From: Microbacterium hatanonis
GTDB lineage: Bacteria > Actinomycetota > Actinomycetes > Actinomycetales > Microbacteriaceae
Length of the DNA: 64,000 nucleotides
Assembly (NCBI RefSeq): GCF_008017415.1
Contig: NZ_VRSV01000001.1
Span: 372,001-436,000, forward strand
Direction of reading: 5' to 3'
The first letter of the stretch is position 1, and the number at the start of each line of letters is the position of its first letter. A program made the translations under genes and the position numbers. Under the pieces are notes generated by a model that was given only the letters and a program-made list of their open reading frames with translations, was not told the DNA's origin and ran no database searches. Below, one piece after another: positions 17,193 to 25,407 of the stretch.

Positions 17193-17800
17193 TTCTCCGC
17201 CGTCCCCACTATCGACGTCTCGCTGTTCGTGATGGGCGGTTGGCGCGTTGCCCGTCGGTGCTGCGGGAAGACCGCCTCCGCGTGCGCAAGCGACGGGTAG
17301 ACGCGGAATTCGAGTGCGTCTGCTCGGTCGTCAGTGAAGGGGCCGTCGCGATCGCCCCAGAGCTCCATCCGATGGTGGACCACGGTGTCCGACATGGCCG
17401 ACGCGACGAGGCGGGTGCGCTGCTGGAACTTCGGACCCAGCCGGTCGGACGGCGCTCTCTGCGACAGGTAGAAACCGGGCACCGATCGCCCGCGCAGGCT
17501 GCCGGTGAAGGCCACCTTGTCGATCAACGTAAGGACATCGGTGTCCGGCCCCACGATCGTGGCCAGTTCGCTTTCGACGGGTATCGAAAGTTCGAGGAAG
17601 AATCCCCGCTCCGTCAGTACGGGGTCTCGCGCGACGGCCGTGAACATCTCGACGCTCGCGCGCGCCAGACGTCGCTGAAGCGTGCCGCGGACGGGAAGCA
17701 GGGTGTCGACATCGACCTGTGCGAAAGTTGCGGTGTCACCTAGCTGCGGGGCGACCTCGTGCAGCCACGAGACCGCTGCTCTGATTGCTCGCTTCGTCAC
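17189..17800 (-). CDS. Hypothetical protein of the accessory island
   Basis: A 203-aa soluble protein, no signal peptide or membrane helix. It has mixed alpha/beta composition with segments such as LSIPVESELATIVGPDTDVLTLIDKV and LRGRSVPGFYLSQRAPSDRLGP. GTG 17800 is preceded by GGGGGACAT. Base composition is less GC-biased at third positions than the neighbouring core genes. Not recognised; probably works with the membrane protein encoded directly downstream. Confidence 0.55.
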   Translation of the reverse strand: MTKRAIRAAVSWLHEVAPQLGDTATFAQVDVDTLLPVRGTLQRRLARASVEMFTAVARDPVLTERGFFLELSIPVESELATIVGPDTDVLTLIDKVAFTGSLRGRSVPGFYLSQRAPSDRLGPKFQQRTRLVASAMSDTVVHHRMELWGDRDGPFTDDRADALEFRVYPSLAHAEAVFPQHRRATRQPPITNSETSIVGTAEK

Positions 17801-17895
17801 ATGTCCCCCGGGTCGTGCGACAGAGAGATTATCGACCGGACAGTGTTCAGTCGATGGAGCCGAAGTGTCTGTGGTGTGGTGATGTCAGAACCCGC

Positions 17896-18249
17896 TCAGC
17901 CGCCGAGGCCGAGGCCGGTGAGCAGGAAGTCGGCGGTGCGCGACAGGTTCGAGACCTGCCACGCGGTGACGACGAGCGCGATGAATGCGAACCACGCGAC
18001 GTCGCCGGCACTGCTGCGCCGGATGATCCGCTGCACGACGAGACCCGCGACCGTACCGATGGCGATCGTGGCCCCGGCGACCTGCGCGAACGCCATGCGC
18101 ACGTAGGCCGCCGCGTCGGGCGCGTCGTAGCTGTTGAAGACCGCCACGAGCGCCAACGGGATGACCATCACGCCCAGCACCAGGATCACGCCGGAGGAGA
18201 AGCCGCGCAGGCGAGTTCCGGGTGCGGGCCGCGTCGCTGTCTGGCTCAT
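17896..18249 (-). CDS. Small membrane protein (117 aa)
   Basis: Three hydrophobic stretches are visible: GVILVLGVMVIPLALVAVF, FAQVAGATIAIGTVAGLVV and VAWFAFIALVVTAWQV, with a short basic N-terminus. ATG 18249 is preferred over an upstream in-frame start because TAGGCT lies seven bases before it on the minus strand. It looks like a conserved actinobacterial hypothetical; function unknown. Confidence 0.7.
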   Translation of the reverse strand: MSQTATRPAPGTRLRGFSSGVILVLGVMVIPLALVAVFNSYDAPDAAAYVRMAFAQVAGATIAIGTVAGLVVQRIIRRSSAGDVAWFAFIALVVTAWQVSNLSRTADFLLTGLGLGG

Positions 18250-18316
18250 GGCCGCAAGCCTAGGGGCCGGGCGAGGCCCGCACACTCGCGACGGCGTGCG
18301 GGGCTGGAATGGGAAC

Positions 18317-18430
18317 ATCTACCGACGCGCGATCGAACTAGGAGACGGCCACTCCGCATGGAATCTTGCGATCGACCTGCTTGAGCAGGGCCGCGAGCAG
18401 CAGGCATCTAAGTTTGCGTTGGTTGGCTGC
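18317..18430 (+). pseudogene. Fragment of a TPR/Sel1-like repeat gene
   Basis: In one plus frame the stretch reads YRRAIELGDGHSAWNLAIDL followed by LEQGREQQA, a good tetratricopeptide/Sel1-like repeat, with no start or intact remainder; the frame then degenerates and stops. The rest of the 18250-18680 gap shows no convincing gene. It appears to be debris of a decayed repeat-protein gene in the island. Confidence 0.45.
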
Positions 18431-18680
18431 GTCGATGGGAGACGAAACTGCAATCGCGTCCCTGGCAGATGAAGAGCCTCCGGCATAACGCCACACCGAC
18501 GCAACTTGTGCAGATGGCGATCCTCGTGCGGTGCCCTGAACGAAGCACCGTCGCGACCACCCACACAAGACCCTCGGAGGCGAAGTCGGCAAACCGCCCG
18601 TTCTCTCCCGACCGCGCTCAGAAGCAGAATCGGTTTACGCGCTGCTCTTCAATGCGTCCCGTGGCGTTACGGTGTTGACC

Positions 18681-19271
18681 ATGCGGCGTAGCTCTCTTGT
18701 GGTCCCCAGTGCATTCCTTACCCTCACCGTTGCTCTGACAGGTTGTGCGACAGGTGCGAACGTCGCCGGGAGCGGTGCGAACGAAGAGTTGCCGACTCCC
18801 GTCGAGTCAAGCGAGCCCACCATGCCGGAAAGTGGTGCTGCAGCAGCGCTTGCCCAAGCTCAGGAGTGGCTCGACGCGGCAAACCTCCCCCCGGGAGCCG
18901 TTCGCACAGACACCCCGTCCGCCAGCTTCAACTCGTACACCGGTTGGCCATGCGGCCCATACGAGGAGCTGGAGGGGTACTGGGCGATTCCCAAAACGAC
19001 CGTTGTCGACGTCGCCAACTGGCTGATCCAGAATCCCACCGCTGATCTCATAACGACTAACTTCGGACCGGCAAGTGAAGAATGGGGGCCGATCGATTCA
19101 GCGGCCGTCGGCTACATTCCTGCCGTCGGCTCGCAAGAAGGGATCGTCTACACGCTCGCGAAGAAGGACGACGGCGTCGCGGTCAGGGCCGAGGTCGCGG
19201 CGCAGACCGACACCGCCACCTGCCCACCCCTCCCCGACGGTGGAATGTACGGAGCGCCAGGACAGGGTTAG
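18681..19271 (+). CDS. Putative lipoprotein
   Basis: A 196-aa protein with a lipoprotein signal (VVPSAFLTLTVALTGC, Cys near residue 22), a low-complexity linker (EELPTPVESSEPTMPESG) and a small globular domain with two Cys (WPCGPYEE, TCPPLPDGG). ATG 18681 follows TACGGT by seven bases, the leaderless pattern. Codon usage is milder than in the core genes, consistent with acquisition. No family recognised. Confidence 0.7.
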   Translation: MRRSSLVVPSAFLTLTVALTGCATGANVAGSGANEELPTPVESSEPTMPESGAAAALAQAQEWLDAANLPPGAVRTDTPSASFNSYTGWPCGPYEELEGYWAIPKTTVVDVANWLIQNPTADLITTNFGPASEEWGPIDSAAVGYIPAVGSQEGIVYTLAKKDDGVAVRAEVAAQTDTATCPPLPDGGMYGAPGQG

Positions 19272-19569
19272 CGTCGCAAGCCGCCGAGGTTGCGGACCTC
19301 TCCGCATGCCGCCTAAGCGAACCATTACCGGGCCTGGCCGGTAGGCGATCCGAATAGGAACTTCGACTGCCGGGAGGATTAGGCCGGGGTGTCCGTTCTT
19401 CGCAGCCGGAGCGAACTGGCCCATCAGGTCAGGGCCTCGCGTGATGTAGCTCAGTACGCCGGCGCCCATCGATGAGGTGAGCGCTATGACAGTCTCGACG
19501 GCCCAGGACCTGCGACCCGCGGCACGGCGCGCGCGTCGAGGCTGCAGTGGATGCGGGGGAGGAGCCGCC

Positions 19570-19839
19570 GCGCCCATCCCCGCGCGGACGCCCCACGACC
19601 TGCGGCACACCGCCGCCTCCCTTGCGATCTCGGCCGGGGCCAAAGTCAAGGCGGTGCAGCGCATGCTGGGCCACGCATCGGCCGCGATGACGCTGGACAC
19701 CTACGCCGATCTGTTCGACGACGATCTCGACTCCGTCTCGGGGGCGCTGAACACTACCGCAACTGCTATCGGGGCGATGGGTTCGTTCCTCCGCCGTGAT
19801 CCTCAGGATCCGCCTCCTCTAGACGCCGAATCTCGTTGA
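19570..19839 (+). pseudogene. Tyrosine recombinase (integrase) C-terminal fragment
   Basis: From about 19585 the frame reads TPHDLRHTAASLAISAG, then KAVQRMLGHASAAMTLDTYADLF. This is the last part of a phage/ICE-type tyrosine integrase with the HxxR box, the second His (LGH) and the catalytic Tyr (DTYADL). The N-terminal arm-binding domain and first catalytic Arg are absent and the upstream sequence is unrelated, so it is a truncated remnant. It lies about 1.1 kb from tRNA-Lys, a typical target site for such integrases. Confidence 0.8.
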
Positions 19840-20710
19840 TAGTGTCGATCATTTCCGTGAGAAAGGGGCGTTTCGGATCGGCGGTGAAAGGAGGTCCGCC
19901 GGTGACGGACGTCAACCGCGACAGGTGATCGTGCTGAACGGACTCATACGCGACGACCCACAGATCGGCGATCGACATAACGACCTGTGCGGAGCCTGCC
20001 CAGTCCGTCACTCCGTGACGAATCAGTCCTCGCCCATCGTCGTCTACGTCGAACACCGCCAGATGCTGGCCGATACCGGCATGGGCTGACGAGCTGAGGT
20101 AGCTGTAGAGACGCCCTGCCGACGGTTGCGTCACAAGGCTCTTCATCGCCGACATCGACCGTTGGGGCTGAACCTTCGCCACCGACTCGAAATCATCTAG
20201 TGGAGCGACTGCGACGGACCACGCGATCTGCTCGAGTGCGACTCGTGCGACGGCGTCCGCCTCGATGCGCAACCGAAGCTGATAAAGCACGTGTGCGGAG
20301 AACATTGTGTGGATGAGGCGTTCCATCGCAACCGATCCAGCGAACATCCCTTCCGTGAGTGGCGCGTGCTCGTTCGTTTGGAGCGACCTCCTGCAGGACT
20401 CGACGTGTGACATCGCGCGCTTGTAAGCCTGAATGTATGCGGCACGTGGCGGGTGCTCGACGGCGCCTGGAAGCGACGCGAATTGTTTGCGCGCCTTATC
20501 GAGACTCTTCATTCCCAAGGTCGTTGCTAGCGCCACGGCTCGGAGATCCTCGTTTAGGTCGCCGTCGGGATCCCGTGAACCGTCATAAACGATGGTCCCG
20601 GTGCCCAGGGACGAGACAGCCCCCATATGGGCCAAGGTGTTGAACAGGGCCTGCGTGCCGAGCGCGGCCTGCTGCGCTCGCAACATATCGACGGCATCTG
20701 GTGTGCTCAC
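19766..20710 (-). CDS. Hypothetical protein, mostly helical (314 aa)
   Basis: Soluble, largely alpha-helical protein with no signal peptide. Notable segments are MLRAQQAALGTQALFNTLAH, RVALEQIAWSVAV (RxxLEQ pattern) and YSYLSSSAHAGIGQHL (Ser/His-rich). These recall DUF5677-like helical proteins, but the match is by eye and weak. GTG 20710 is chosen because TACGGT lies six bases upstream on the minus strand. Its 3' end overlaps the integrase fragment by about 74 bases. Likely cargo of the decayed island. Confidence 0.6.
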   Translation of the reverse strand: MSTPDAVDMLRAQQAALGTQALFNTLAHMGAVSSLGTGTIVYDGSRDPDGDLNEDLRAVALATTLGMKSLDKARKQFASLPGAVEHPPRAAYIQAYKRAMSHVESCRRSLQTNEHAPLTEGMFAGSVAMERLIHTMFSAHVLYQLRLRIEADAVARVALEQIAWSVAVAPLDDFESVAKVQPQRSMSAMKSLVTQPSAGRLYSYLSSSAHAGIGQHLAVFDVDDDGRGLIRHGVTDWAGSAQVVMSIADLWVVAYESVQHDHLSRLTSVTGGPPFTADPKRPFLTEMIDTINEIRRLEEADPEDHGGGTNPSPR

Positions 20711-20931
20711 GTTTCGACCGTACGTGTAGCTAACGATTCCTCGTGAGCGACGCTGCAGCTGCCACGGGAATACCGCGGTTCCCACTGGGGTTGAGGAAAG
20801 CCCTGAACGCCTCAGGTACGTCGGAGAAGGCTCTCGGGGTGTTGTCAGATTGTTGTCACGCGGCCATTTCGGCGAGGCGTGAACCGCTGCGATCCCAGCC
20901 GGGAGTATGGATCGAGGGTGTCAAAATGCGG

Positions 20932-21004
20932 TGGGCCCCGTGGGGCTCGAACCCACGACCCGCGGATTAAAAGTCCGATGCTCTACCGACTGAGCTAGAG
21001 GCCC
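20932..21004 (-). tRNA. tRNA-Lys (anticodon TTT)
   Basis: Read on the minus strand: acceptor GGGCCTC/GGGGCCC (one G-T wobble), D-arm GCTCAGTCGGTAGAGC, anticodon stem CGGA/TCCG around CTTTTAA (anticodon TTT), T-arm GTGGG TTCGAGC CCCAC, discriminator A. It marks the right border of the accessory island and is a classic integrase target. Confidence 0.96.
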
Positions 21005-21184
21005 CTGACCTCCCAGCCTACCGGCAGTCGTCGCAGCATCCGATCGCGCTGCCCTTCGGTGTCGAGGCGGTTCATCGATGGGGCGCGCGTGCACGGATGG
21101 GCAGCGCGGGCCACGGATCGGCAGCGCGAGCGGATGGGCGGCGGCCCGACGATCGACAGCCCACCCGAGCCGACGCACGAAAGA

Positions 21185-21276
21185 GCGCCCGGCGCGCAGC
21201 GGCAGGGCCGCACGCGCCGGGCGCACACAGAAGCGGCCGCCGGTTCCCCTCGCCTGGGTTCCGACGGCCGCCGTTC
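21185..21276 (-). terminator. Two GC-rich hairpins downstream of the fasciclin gene
   Basis: The ~300-base stretch between tRNA-Lys and the fasciclin gene has no gene but two stems. GCGCCCGGCGCG (21185-21196) pairs perfectly with CGCGCCGGGCGC (21213-21224). A second imperfect stem is GCGGCCGCCGG... with ...CCGACGGCCGC (about 21231-21272). Neither has a clear U-tract; termination of the minus-strand fasciclin mRNA is the likely role. Confidence 0.5.
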
Positions 21277-21307
21277 ATGTCCGACCCGAAGGCCGGTTCC
21301 GGTCTGC

Positions 21308-21982
21308 TTACGCAGCCGGGGGCATCAGCACCGTGTCGATGAGGTACACGGTCGCGTTGGCGGTCTGGACGCCACCGCAGATCACAGCAGCCTGGCCGCC
21401 GACCTCGATGTTGTCACCGCTGCCGGTGATGGTCAGGTCAGCGCCGTTGACGGTCGTGAAGGTGCCGTCGATCTCGTCGGGGGTCAGCTGGCCGGGGATC
21501 ACGTGGTACGTGAGGATCGACGTCAGCGTGGCGCTGTCGGTCTTCAGTGCCTCGATGGTCGCGGGGTCGATCTTCGCGAAGGCCTCGTCGACCGGAGCGA
21601 AGACGGTGAACTCGTCGCCGTTGAGCGTGTCGACCAGGTCGACGTCGGGGTTGAGCTGACCGCTGACCGCTGCGGTGAGCGTGGTCAGGATGGGGTTGTT
21701 GGATGCGGCGACCGCAACCGGGTCCTGCGACATGCCCTCGACCGAACCAGCACCGCTGGGAACGGCGGCGGCGTAGTCGGCGCAGCCGGAGCCGACGAGG
21801 TTGGCGGCCGGGTCCATCATGGACTCGCTGGCCGACGGCGACGAGCTCATCGAGGGAGCCGACGATGCCGACTCTTCGCTGGTGTTGGCGCCGCCGGTGG
21901 AGCCACCCGAACAGGCGCTGAGGGCGAAAACGGATGCCACGACAAGGGCGAGGCCACCGGTGATCTTCTTGGTGCTGAGCAT
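21308..21982 (-). CDS. Fasciclin (FAS1) domain lipoprotein
   Basis: Protein of 224 aa with a lipoprotein signal ([16 protein letters not shown]), a Ser/Ala/Met-rich linker and one FAS1 domain (residues ~85-222) with [44 protein letters not shown] and [13 protein letters not shown], the FAS1 H1 and H2 regions. It resembles mycobacterial MPT83/MPT70 in size and layout. ATG 21982 has a strong GGAGGAATC upstream. It is transcribed divergently from sigK-rskA, which in mycobacteria control such proteins. Confidence 0.93.
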   Translation of the reverse strand: MLSTKKITGGLALVVASVFALSACSGGSTGGANTSEESASSAPSMSSSPSASESMMDPAANLVGSGCADYAAAVPSGAGSVEGMSQDPVAVAASNNPILTTLTAAVSGQLNPDVDLVDTLNGDEFTVFAPVDEAFAKIDPATIEALKTDSATLTSILTYHVIPGQLTPDEIDGTFTTVNGADLTITGSGDNIEVGGQAAVICGGVQTANATVYLIDTVLMPPAA

Positions 21983-22075
21983 GATTCCTCCGAATTTTGG
22001 AGCCCGGGGATCGGGCTGCTGCAGGACAAACCCCGGTGCGGGGGTCTGGCACACCGTGGAGGCGGTGTACAGGCT

Positions 22076-22102
22076 GTTCGGGACGGGTGCCGAAACGGAT
22101 TG
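22076..22102 (-). promoter_or_regulatory. Candidate SigK-type promoter of the fasciclin gene
   Basis: On the minus strand CAATCC (22102-22097) and CCGAAC (22081-22076) are 15 bases apart, about 94 bases before the fasciclin start. They resemble the mycobacterial SigK pattern (CCATCC / CCGAAT). The spacer is a little short, so this is a proposal. Confidence 0.35.
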
Positions 22103-22230
22103 ACCTTGTGCGGAATTTCTTTCCCGATGCACCCGTTGAGCGTTTTCGCATAGGAGATGCATGACTTTGCATGAAACGCCCAGCGTCTCGCGCGTCGTCA
22201 CCCACCGGTGAGTGGGGCATGCTTGTACCT

Positions 22231-22821
22231 ATGGTCATCGACGGCGTGGAAGTTCCCGAAGACGGGGCCGACCATGTCGATCACGTAGGCGAGTTGCTCC
22301 AGCGGGTCGCCGCGGGCGATGACACGGCCTTCGCCCGGCTCTACGACATGATGTCGTCCCGGGTGTTCGGACTCGTCCTGCGCGTGCTCGTCGACCGCTC
22401 CCAGAGCGAGGAAGTCCTCCAGGAGGTGTTCCTCGAGATCTGGCAATCCGCTTCGAAGTTCGCTCCGAACAGAGGTCAAGGAAGATCGTGGGTGCTCACA
22501 ATGGCACACCGTCGAGCGGTCGATCGCGTGCGATCGTCGCAGGCGAGTGCCGACCGTGACGTACGCGTGGGCTTCCGAGATCTCGAGGCCCCCCGCGACG
22601 ATGTCGCGGAGAGCGTCGAGATGAGAATCGAAGGACGACGGGTCGCTGAAGCCGTCGCTGCGCTTCCCGAAGCACAGCGCGAAGCGATCACCCTCGCGTA
22701 TTACGGGGGGTACAGCCAGAGTGAAATCGCCACGCTCCTGGGGTCGCCGTTAGGCACCATAAAGACACGAATGCGGGACGGCTTGTCCCGCCTGAGGACC
22801 CTGATGGGGGTGACGACATGA
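22231..22821 (+). CDS. sigK: ECF sigma factor SigK
   Basis: Group 4 sigma factor (196 aa). Region 2 covers residues ~20-90 (FARLYDMMSSRVFGLVLRVL, SEEVLQEVFLEIWQSASKF, SWVLTMAHRRAVDRVR) and region 4 covers ~135-190 (LPEAQREAITLAYYGGYSQS, LGSPLGTIKTRMRDGLSRLR). The extended linker and anti-sigma partner place it in the SigK/ECF19-like group. The start is uncertain: ATG 22231 or ATG 22219 or 22171 in the same frame. Its stop overlaps rskA (ATGA at 22818), so the pair is co-translated. Confidence 0.92.
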   Translation: MVIDGVEVPEDGADHVDHVGELLQRVAAGDDTAFARLYDMMSSRVFGLVLRVLVDRSQSEEVLQEVFLEIWQSASKFAPNRGQGRSWVLTMAHRRAVDRVRSSQASADRDVRVGFRDLEAPRDDVAESVEMRIEGRRVAEAVAALPEAQREAITLAYYGGYSQSEIATLLGSPLGTIKTRMRDGLSRLRTLMGVTT

Positions 22822-23591
22822 ACGAGAGCACGTTCGCGGAACTCGCGACAGGCTTCGCGCTGAGCGCCCTGTCGCCCGCCGACCGACGGGACTTCGAAGC
22901 CGCACTCGCCGAGCACCCCGAATGGGAGAAGCACGTGCGTACCGAGGCAGAAACCGTCTTGTTGCTCGCCGACGCCGTCGAGCCGGTCGTACCGCCGGCG
23001 TCGATCCGCGAAGAGCTGATGGCGCGCATCCTGGTGACACCGCAGACACCGGATGCCGCGTCCGAGCCCGACGAGGAAGACTTCGCCGCCGCGGGTCCCG
23101 CTCCCGTGACCGCGCCTGCACGGGCCTCCACGGGAGGGATGCGGCGCCGGTGGTTCACACTGGCCGCCTCCATCGTCGCCGTGCTCGCCCTCGGATTCGG
23201 AGCCGTGACGATCGGGCAGCAGCTGACGCGCCCCGCCGCCGTGGTCGCCCTCGAGCAGATCCAGGGCGCGTCCGACGCCCAGTCGGCGTCCGTCGCACTG
23301 AGCGACGGGGGAGAAGCGACCGCTCACTGGTCGGCCGAGCGTGGTGAGGTCGTGCTCGTCTCCGACGGTATGCCCGTCATCGCCGACGACCAGACGTTCG
23401 AGCTCTGGCTCGTACGCGACGGCGACGCGATCCCGGCAGGCACGTTCGGCGCGACCGACGGTACGGCCACCGCGCTCCTCGCCGGTGCCTACCAGCCCGG
23501 AGACATCATAGCGGTGACGATCGAAGCCGACGGCGGCTCGCCTACGGGTGAGCCGACGGGCGACCCGATCGTCGCGATCGCCACTGCCTGA
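22818..23591 (+). CDS. rskA: Anti-sigma-K factor RskA
   Basis: Membrane anti-sigma factor (257 aa). The cytoplasmic N-terminus has a zinc-less anti-sigma domain (FAELATGFALSALSPADRRDFEAAL), then a linker, one transmembrane helix near residues 112-132 (WFTLAASIVAVLALGFGAV) and an extracellular RskA C-terminal domain (TFELWLVRDGDAIPAGTF, PGDIIAVTIEADGGSP). It should hold SigK at the membrane until regulated proteolysis. Overlap with sigK and divergence from the FAS1 lipoprotein match the mycobacterial unit. Confidence 0.94.
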   Translation: MNESTFAELATGFALSALSPADRRDFEAALAEHPEWEKHVRTEAETVLLLADAVEPVVPPASIREELMARILVTPQTPDAASEPDEEDFAAAGPAPVTAPARASTGGMRRRWFTLAASIVAVLALGFGAVTIGQQLTRPAAVVALEQIQGASDAQSASVALSDGGEATAHWSAERGEVVLVSDGMPVIADDQTFELWLVRDGDAIPAGTFGATDGTATALLAGAYQPGDIIAVTIEADGGSPTGEPTGDPIVAIATA

Positions 23592-23654
23592 GTCGCATCG
23601 AGAGAGGATGCTGCGCAGCATCCGACCCCGATCCGCCGCGGGTAGCCTTGATGG

Positions 23655-24293
23655 GTGAGCGACGATTCGAGGGAGTACCACAAGCCGGTGCGCCGGCCCG
23701 CGGAGCTCTTCGACAGGCTCTTCGCCGGAGATGATCCGGCCGAAGTGTCGCGGGTGGCGCACAGCACCGCGCACGCGCTCATCTCGCGGGTGCGGGAGGC
23801 CCCTGACGTCGACGTCGTGGAGCGGCTCGTCGCGTTCACCGACCGCAACGGCATCGACGACATCGCCGAGCTGTGGTCGCGTTCGCCCGCGCGAACGCTT
23901 CCCGGCGCTTTGTGGCGCCTTTATCTGCTGCAGCTGATGATCCATGACGATCCTCAGACGGCCGCCCTGCTCTACGACCGTGGACGCATCGAGATCGCCT
24001 CTCCCGACCCCGTGGTCGCCGGTGCCCCGACGCCGGCCGGTCCCGACGAGCTGGTCGCGCTGATCGACACCATCCTCCGCGGGGTGTTTCAGGGCGACTT
24101 CGCCGTCGCGCTCGACCGTGCTGCGGCGTTCTGCCGCGTGCAGGCCGCCGGCGCGACGCACCTCGCCGACGACTACGAGGCGACCGAGCCGCAGCGCGCG
24201 TCGACGCTCACGACCCGCGCGCTGCGCCTGGCGACGTACGCGGGCGACCTCGCCGGGTGCGCGACGCTCTGGCGCCGGCAGTCGCTCGACTGA
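23655..24293 (+). CDS. Conserved actinobacterial hypothetical protein (212 aa)
   Basis: Soluble, helical, acidic protein. It shows SDDSREYHKPVRRPAELFDRL, AHSTAHALISRVREAP and WRLYLLQLMIHDDPQTAALL. It resembles a widespread actinobacterial family that is sometimes mislabelled as an RNA-polymerase subunit; no known catalytic motif is present. GTG 23655 follows TAGCCT by six bases (leaderless pattern). The gene stands alone between rskA and the RNA candidate. Confidence 0.75.
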   Translation: MSDDSREYHKPVRRPAELFDRLFAGDDPAEVSRVAHSTAHALISRVREAPDVDVVERLVAFTDRNGIDDIAELWSRSPARTLPGALWRLYLLQLMIHDDPQTAALLYDRGRIEIASPDPVVAGAPTPAGPDELVALIDTILRGVFQGDFAVALDRAAAFCRVQAAGATHLADDYEATEPQRASTLTTRALRLATYAGDLAGCATLWRRQSLD

Positions 24294-24303
24294 TTCCGCG
24301 CTA

Positions 24304-24362
24304 GGGCGCGGGGACGTCGACCGCCGCGAGGGCGCGGGGACGTCGACCGCCGCGAGGGCGCG
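24304..24362. repeat. 26-bp direct tandem repeat, two full copies plus 7 bases
   Basis: The unit, which contains GGGGACGTCGACCGCC, occurs at 24304-24329 and 24330-24355, with the first seven bases repeated again at 24356-24362. The copies are identical, which suggests recent slippage duplication. It abuts the end of the structured RNA candidate. Confidence 0.85.
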
Positions 24363-24447
24363 AAAAAGCCGGGCCGCAGAAACGCCTCTCGGCGCATGGC
24401 CGCTCAGAGCGGCAAAAGTTGGAGCCCGGGGTTACTGCGGCCCGGCT
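24363..24447 (-). ncRNA. Candidate structured small RNA with built-in terminator
   Basis: On the minus strand a 12-bp perfect closing stem (GCCGGGCCGCAG, 24446-24435, with CTGCGGCCCGGC, 24379-24368) is followed directly by UUUUU. Inside are a single-stranded C-rich stretch (CCCCGGGCUCC), hairpin GCCGCT-CUG-AGCGGC and hairpin CGCC-GAGA-GGCG. A -10-like TACACT (24457-24452) would place the transcript start at the foot of the closing stem. So an ~85-nt RNA that is almost all structure is plausible. No Rfam family is recognised by eye; it could be only an elaborate terminator. Confidence 0.5.
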
Positions 24448-24502
24448 ATACCAGTGTAACAAGGTCGGCTCGGGGGTATTCCCCGAGGTCTAGGCTCGGG
24501 GA

Positions 24503-25387
24503 ATGGCCTGGAGCTTCGCCCTCGTGATCGACCCCGCAGCATCCGACGACCCGCGCACCGACTTCGCCGACACGTTCACCGTGATCGACCCGACGGCCCC
24601 CGCCTTGAGCGTGGGGGAGCTGAGCACGCAGCGCGGCGACGGCATCTTCGAATCGATCGGCGTCGTCGACGGGCACCCGCAGGAGGTCGACGCGCACCTC
24701 GAGCGCCTCGTGCACTCCGCCGAGCTCTGCGACCTGCCGGTGCCGCACCTGGCTCAGTGGCGGCAGGCCGTGAAGACGGTGGCGGATGCTGCCGATCCCG
24801 GCGAGAGCGTGATCAAACTCATCCTCAGCCGCGGTGTGGAGCACGGCCCGACGCCTACGGCGTGGGTGACCCTCGCCCGCGCGGCCGACAACACCCGGTC
24901 GCGCACGGAGGGCATCCGGGTGGTGCAGCTCGACCGGGGCTACGGCGTGAACGCGTCGGCCGACGCCCCGTGGCTGCTGCTCGGGGCGAAGACGCTCTCG
25001 TACGCGGTCAACATGGCCGCGATCCGCGAGGCGAAGCGTCGCGGTGCCGACGACGCCGTGTTCGTGTCGTCCGACGGCTACGTGCTGGAGGGGCCGACCT
25101 CGTCGATCGTGCTGCGCTTCGGAGAGGTCTTCGTCACCCCCGAGCCCAGCGGCGGCATCCTGCACGGCACCACGCAGCTGAGCCTGTTCGCCTACCTCGA
25201 GGCCGAGGGCTACGCGACGCAGTACCGGCGCGTGCTTCCGGCCGAGCTCGCGGAGGCCGACGCGGCGTGGCTGGTCTCCAGCATCCGTCTCGCCGCCCCC
25301 ATCACCTCTGTCGACGGTGTCGACCTCGCGGTCGACCGCGACCTGACGGCGTCGATCAACGCCTACCTCCTCTCGCCCCGCGACTGA
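24503..25387 (+). CDS. pabC: Class IV aminotransferase, probable aminodeoxychorismate lyase
   Basis: PLP enzyme (294 aa) of fold type IV. Visible are RGDGIFESIGVVDG near residue 48, the PLP lysine in LLGAKTLSYAVNM, the Glu-containing EGPTSSIVLRFGE, and the phosphate-binding GILHGTTQLSL. It would make 4-aminobenzoate for folate, although D-amino-acid or branched-chain aminotransferase activity cannot be excluded from sequence. ATG 24503 follows TAGGCT by six bases. In M. tuberculosis the equivalent gene lies near ygfZ and nitrobindin, both of which are elsewhere in this window. Confidence 0.87.
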   Translation: MAWSFALVIDPAASDDPRTDFADTFTVIDPTAPALSVGELSTQRGDGIFESIGVVDGHPQEVDAHLERLVHSAELCDLPVPHLAQWRQAVKTVADAADPGESVIKLILSRGVEHGPTPTAWVTLARAADNTRSRTEGIRVVQLDRGYGVNASADAPWLLLGAKTLSYAVNMAAIREAKRRGADDAVFVSSDGYVLEGPTSSIVLRFGEVFVTPEPSGGILHGTTQLSLFAYLEAEGYATQYRRVLPAELAEADAAWLVSSIRLAAPITSVDGVDLAVDRDLTASINAYLLSPRD

Positions 25388-25407
25388 TCGGGCGGGCGCC
25401 TCGGCGA

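Noticed and set aside
18469..18678. Several short frames on both strands in the 18.3-18.7 kb gap
   Set aside because: No start signals, no motifs and competing frames; only the TPR-like stretch at 18317-18430 is credible, and only as a fragment.
19272..19486. Possible gene or att site upstream of the integrase remnant
   Set aside because: No reading frame with consistent codon bias and no copy of a tRNA end could be found there.
20743..20970. 75-codon plus frame running into tRNA-Lys
   Set aside because: It reads through the tRNA in antisense, has no start signal and no recognisable domain; the 20711-20931 gap is treated as non-coding island flank.
16815..21004. Intact prophage
   Set aside because: No structural, lysis, packaging or replication genes are present; only a truncated integrase remains.
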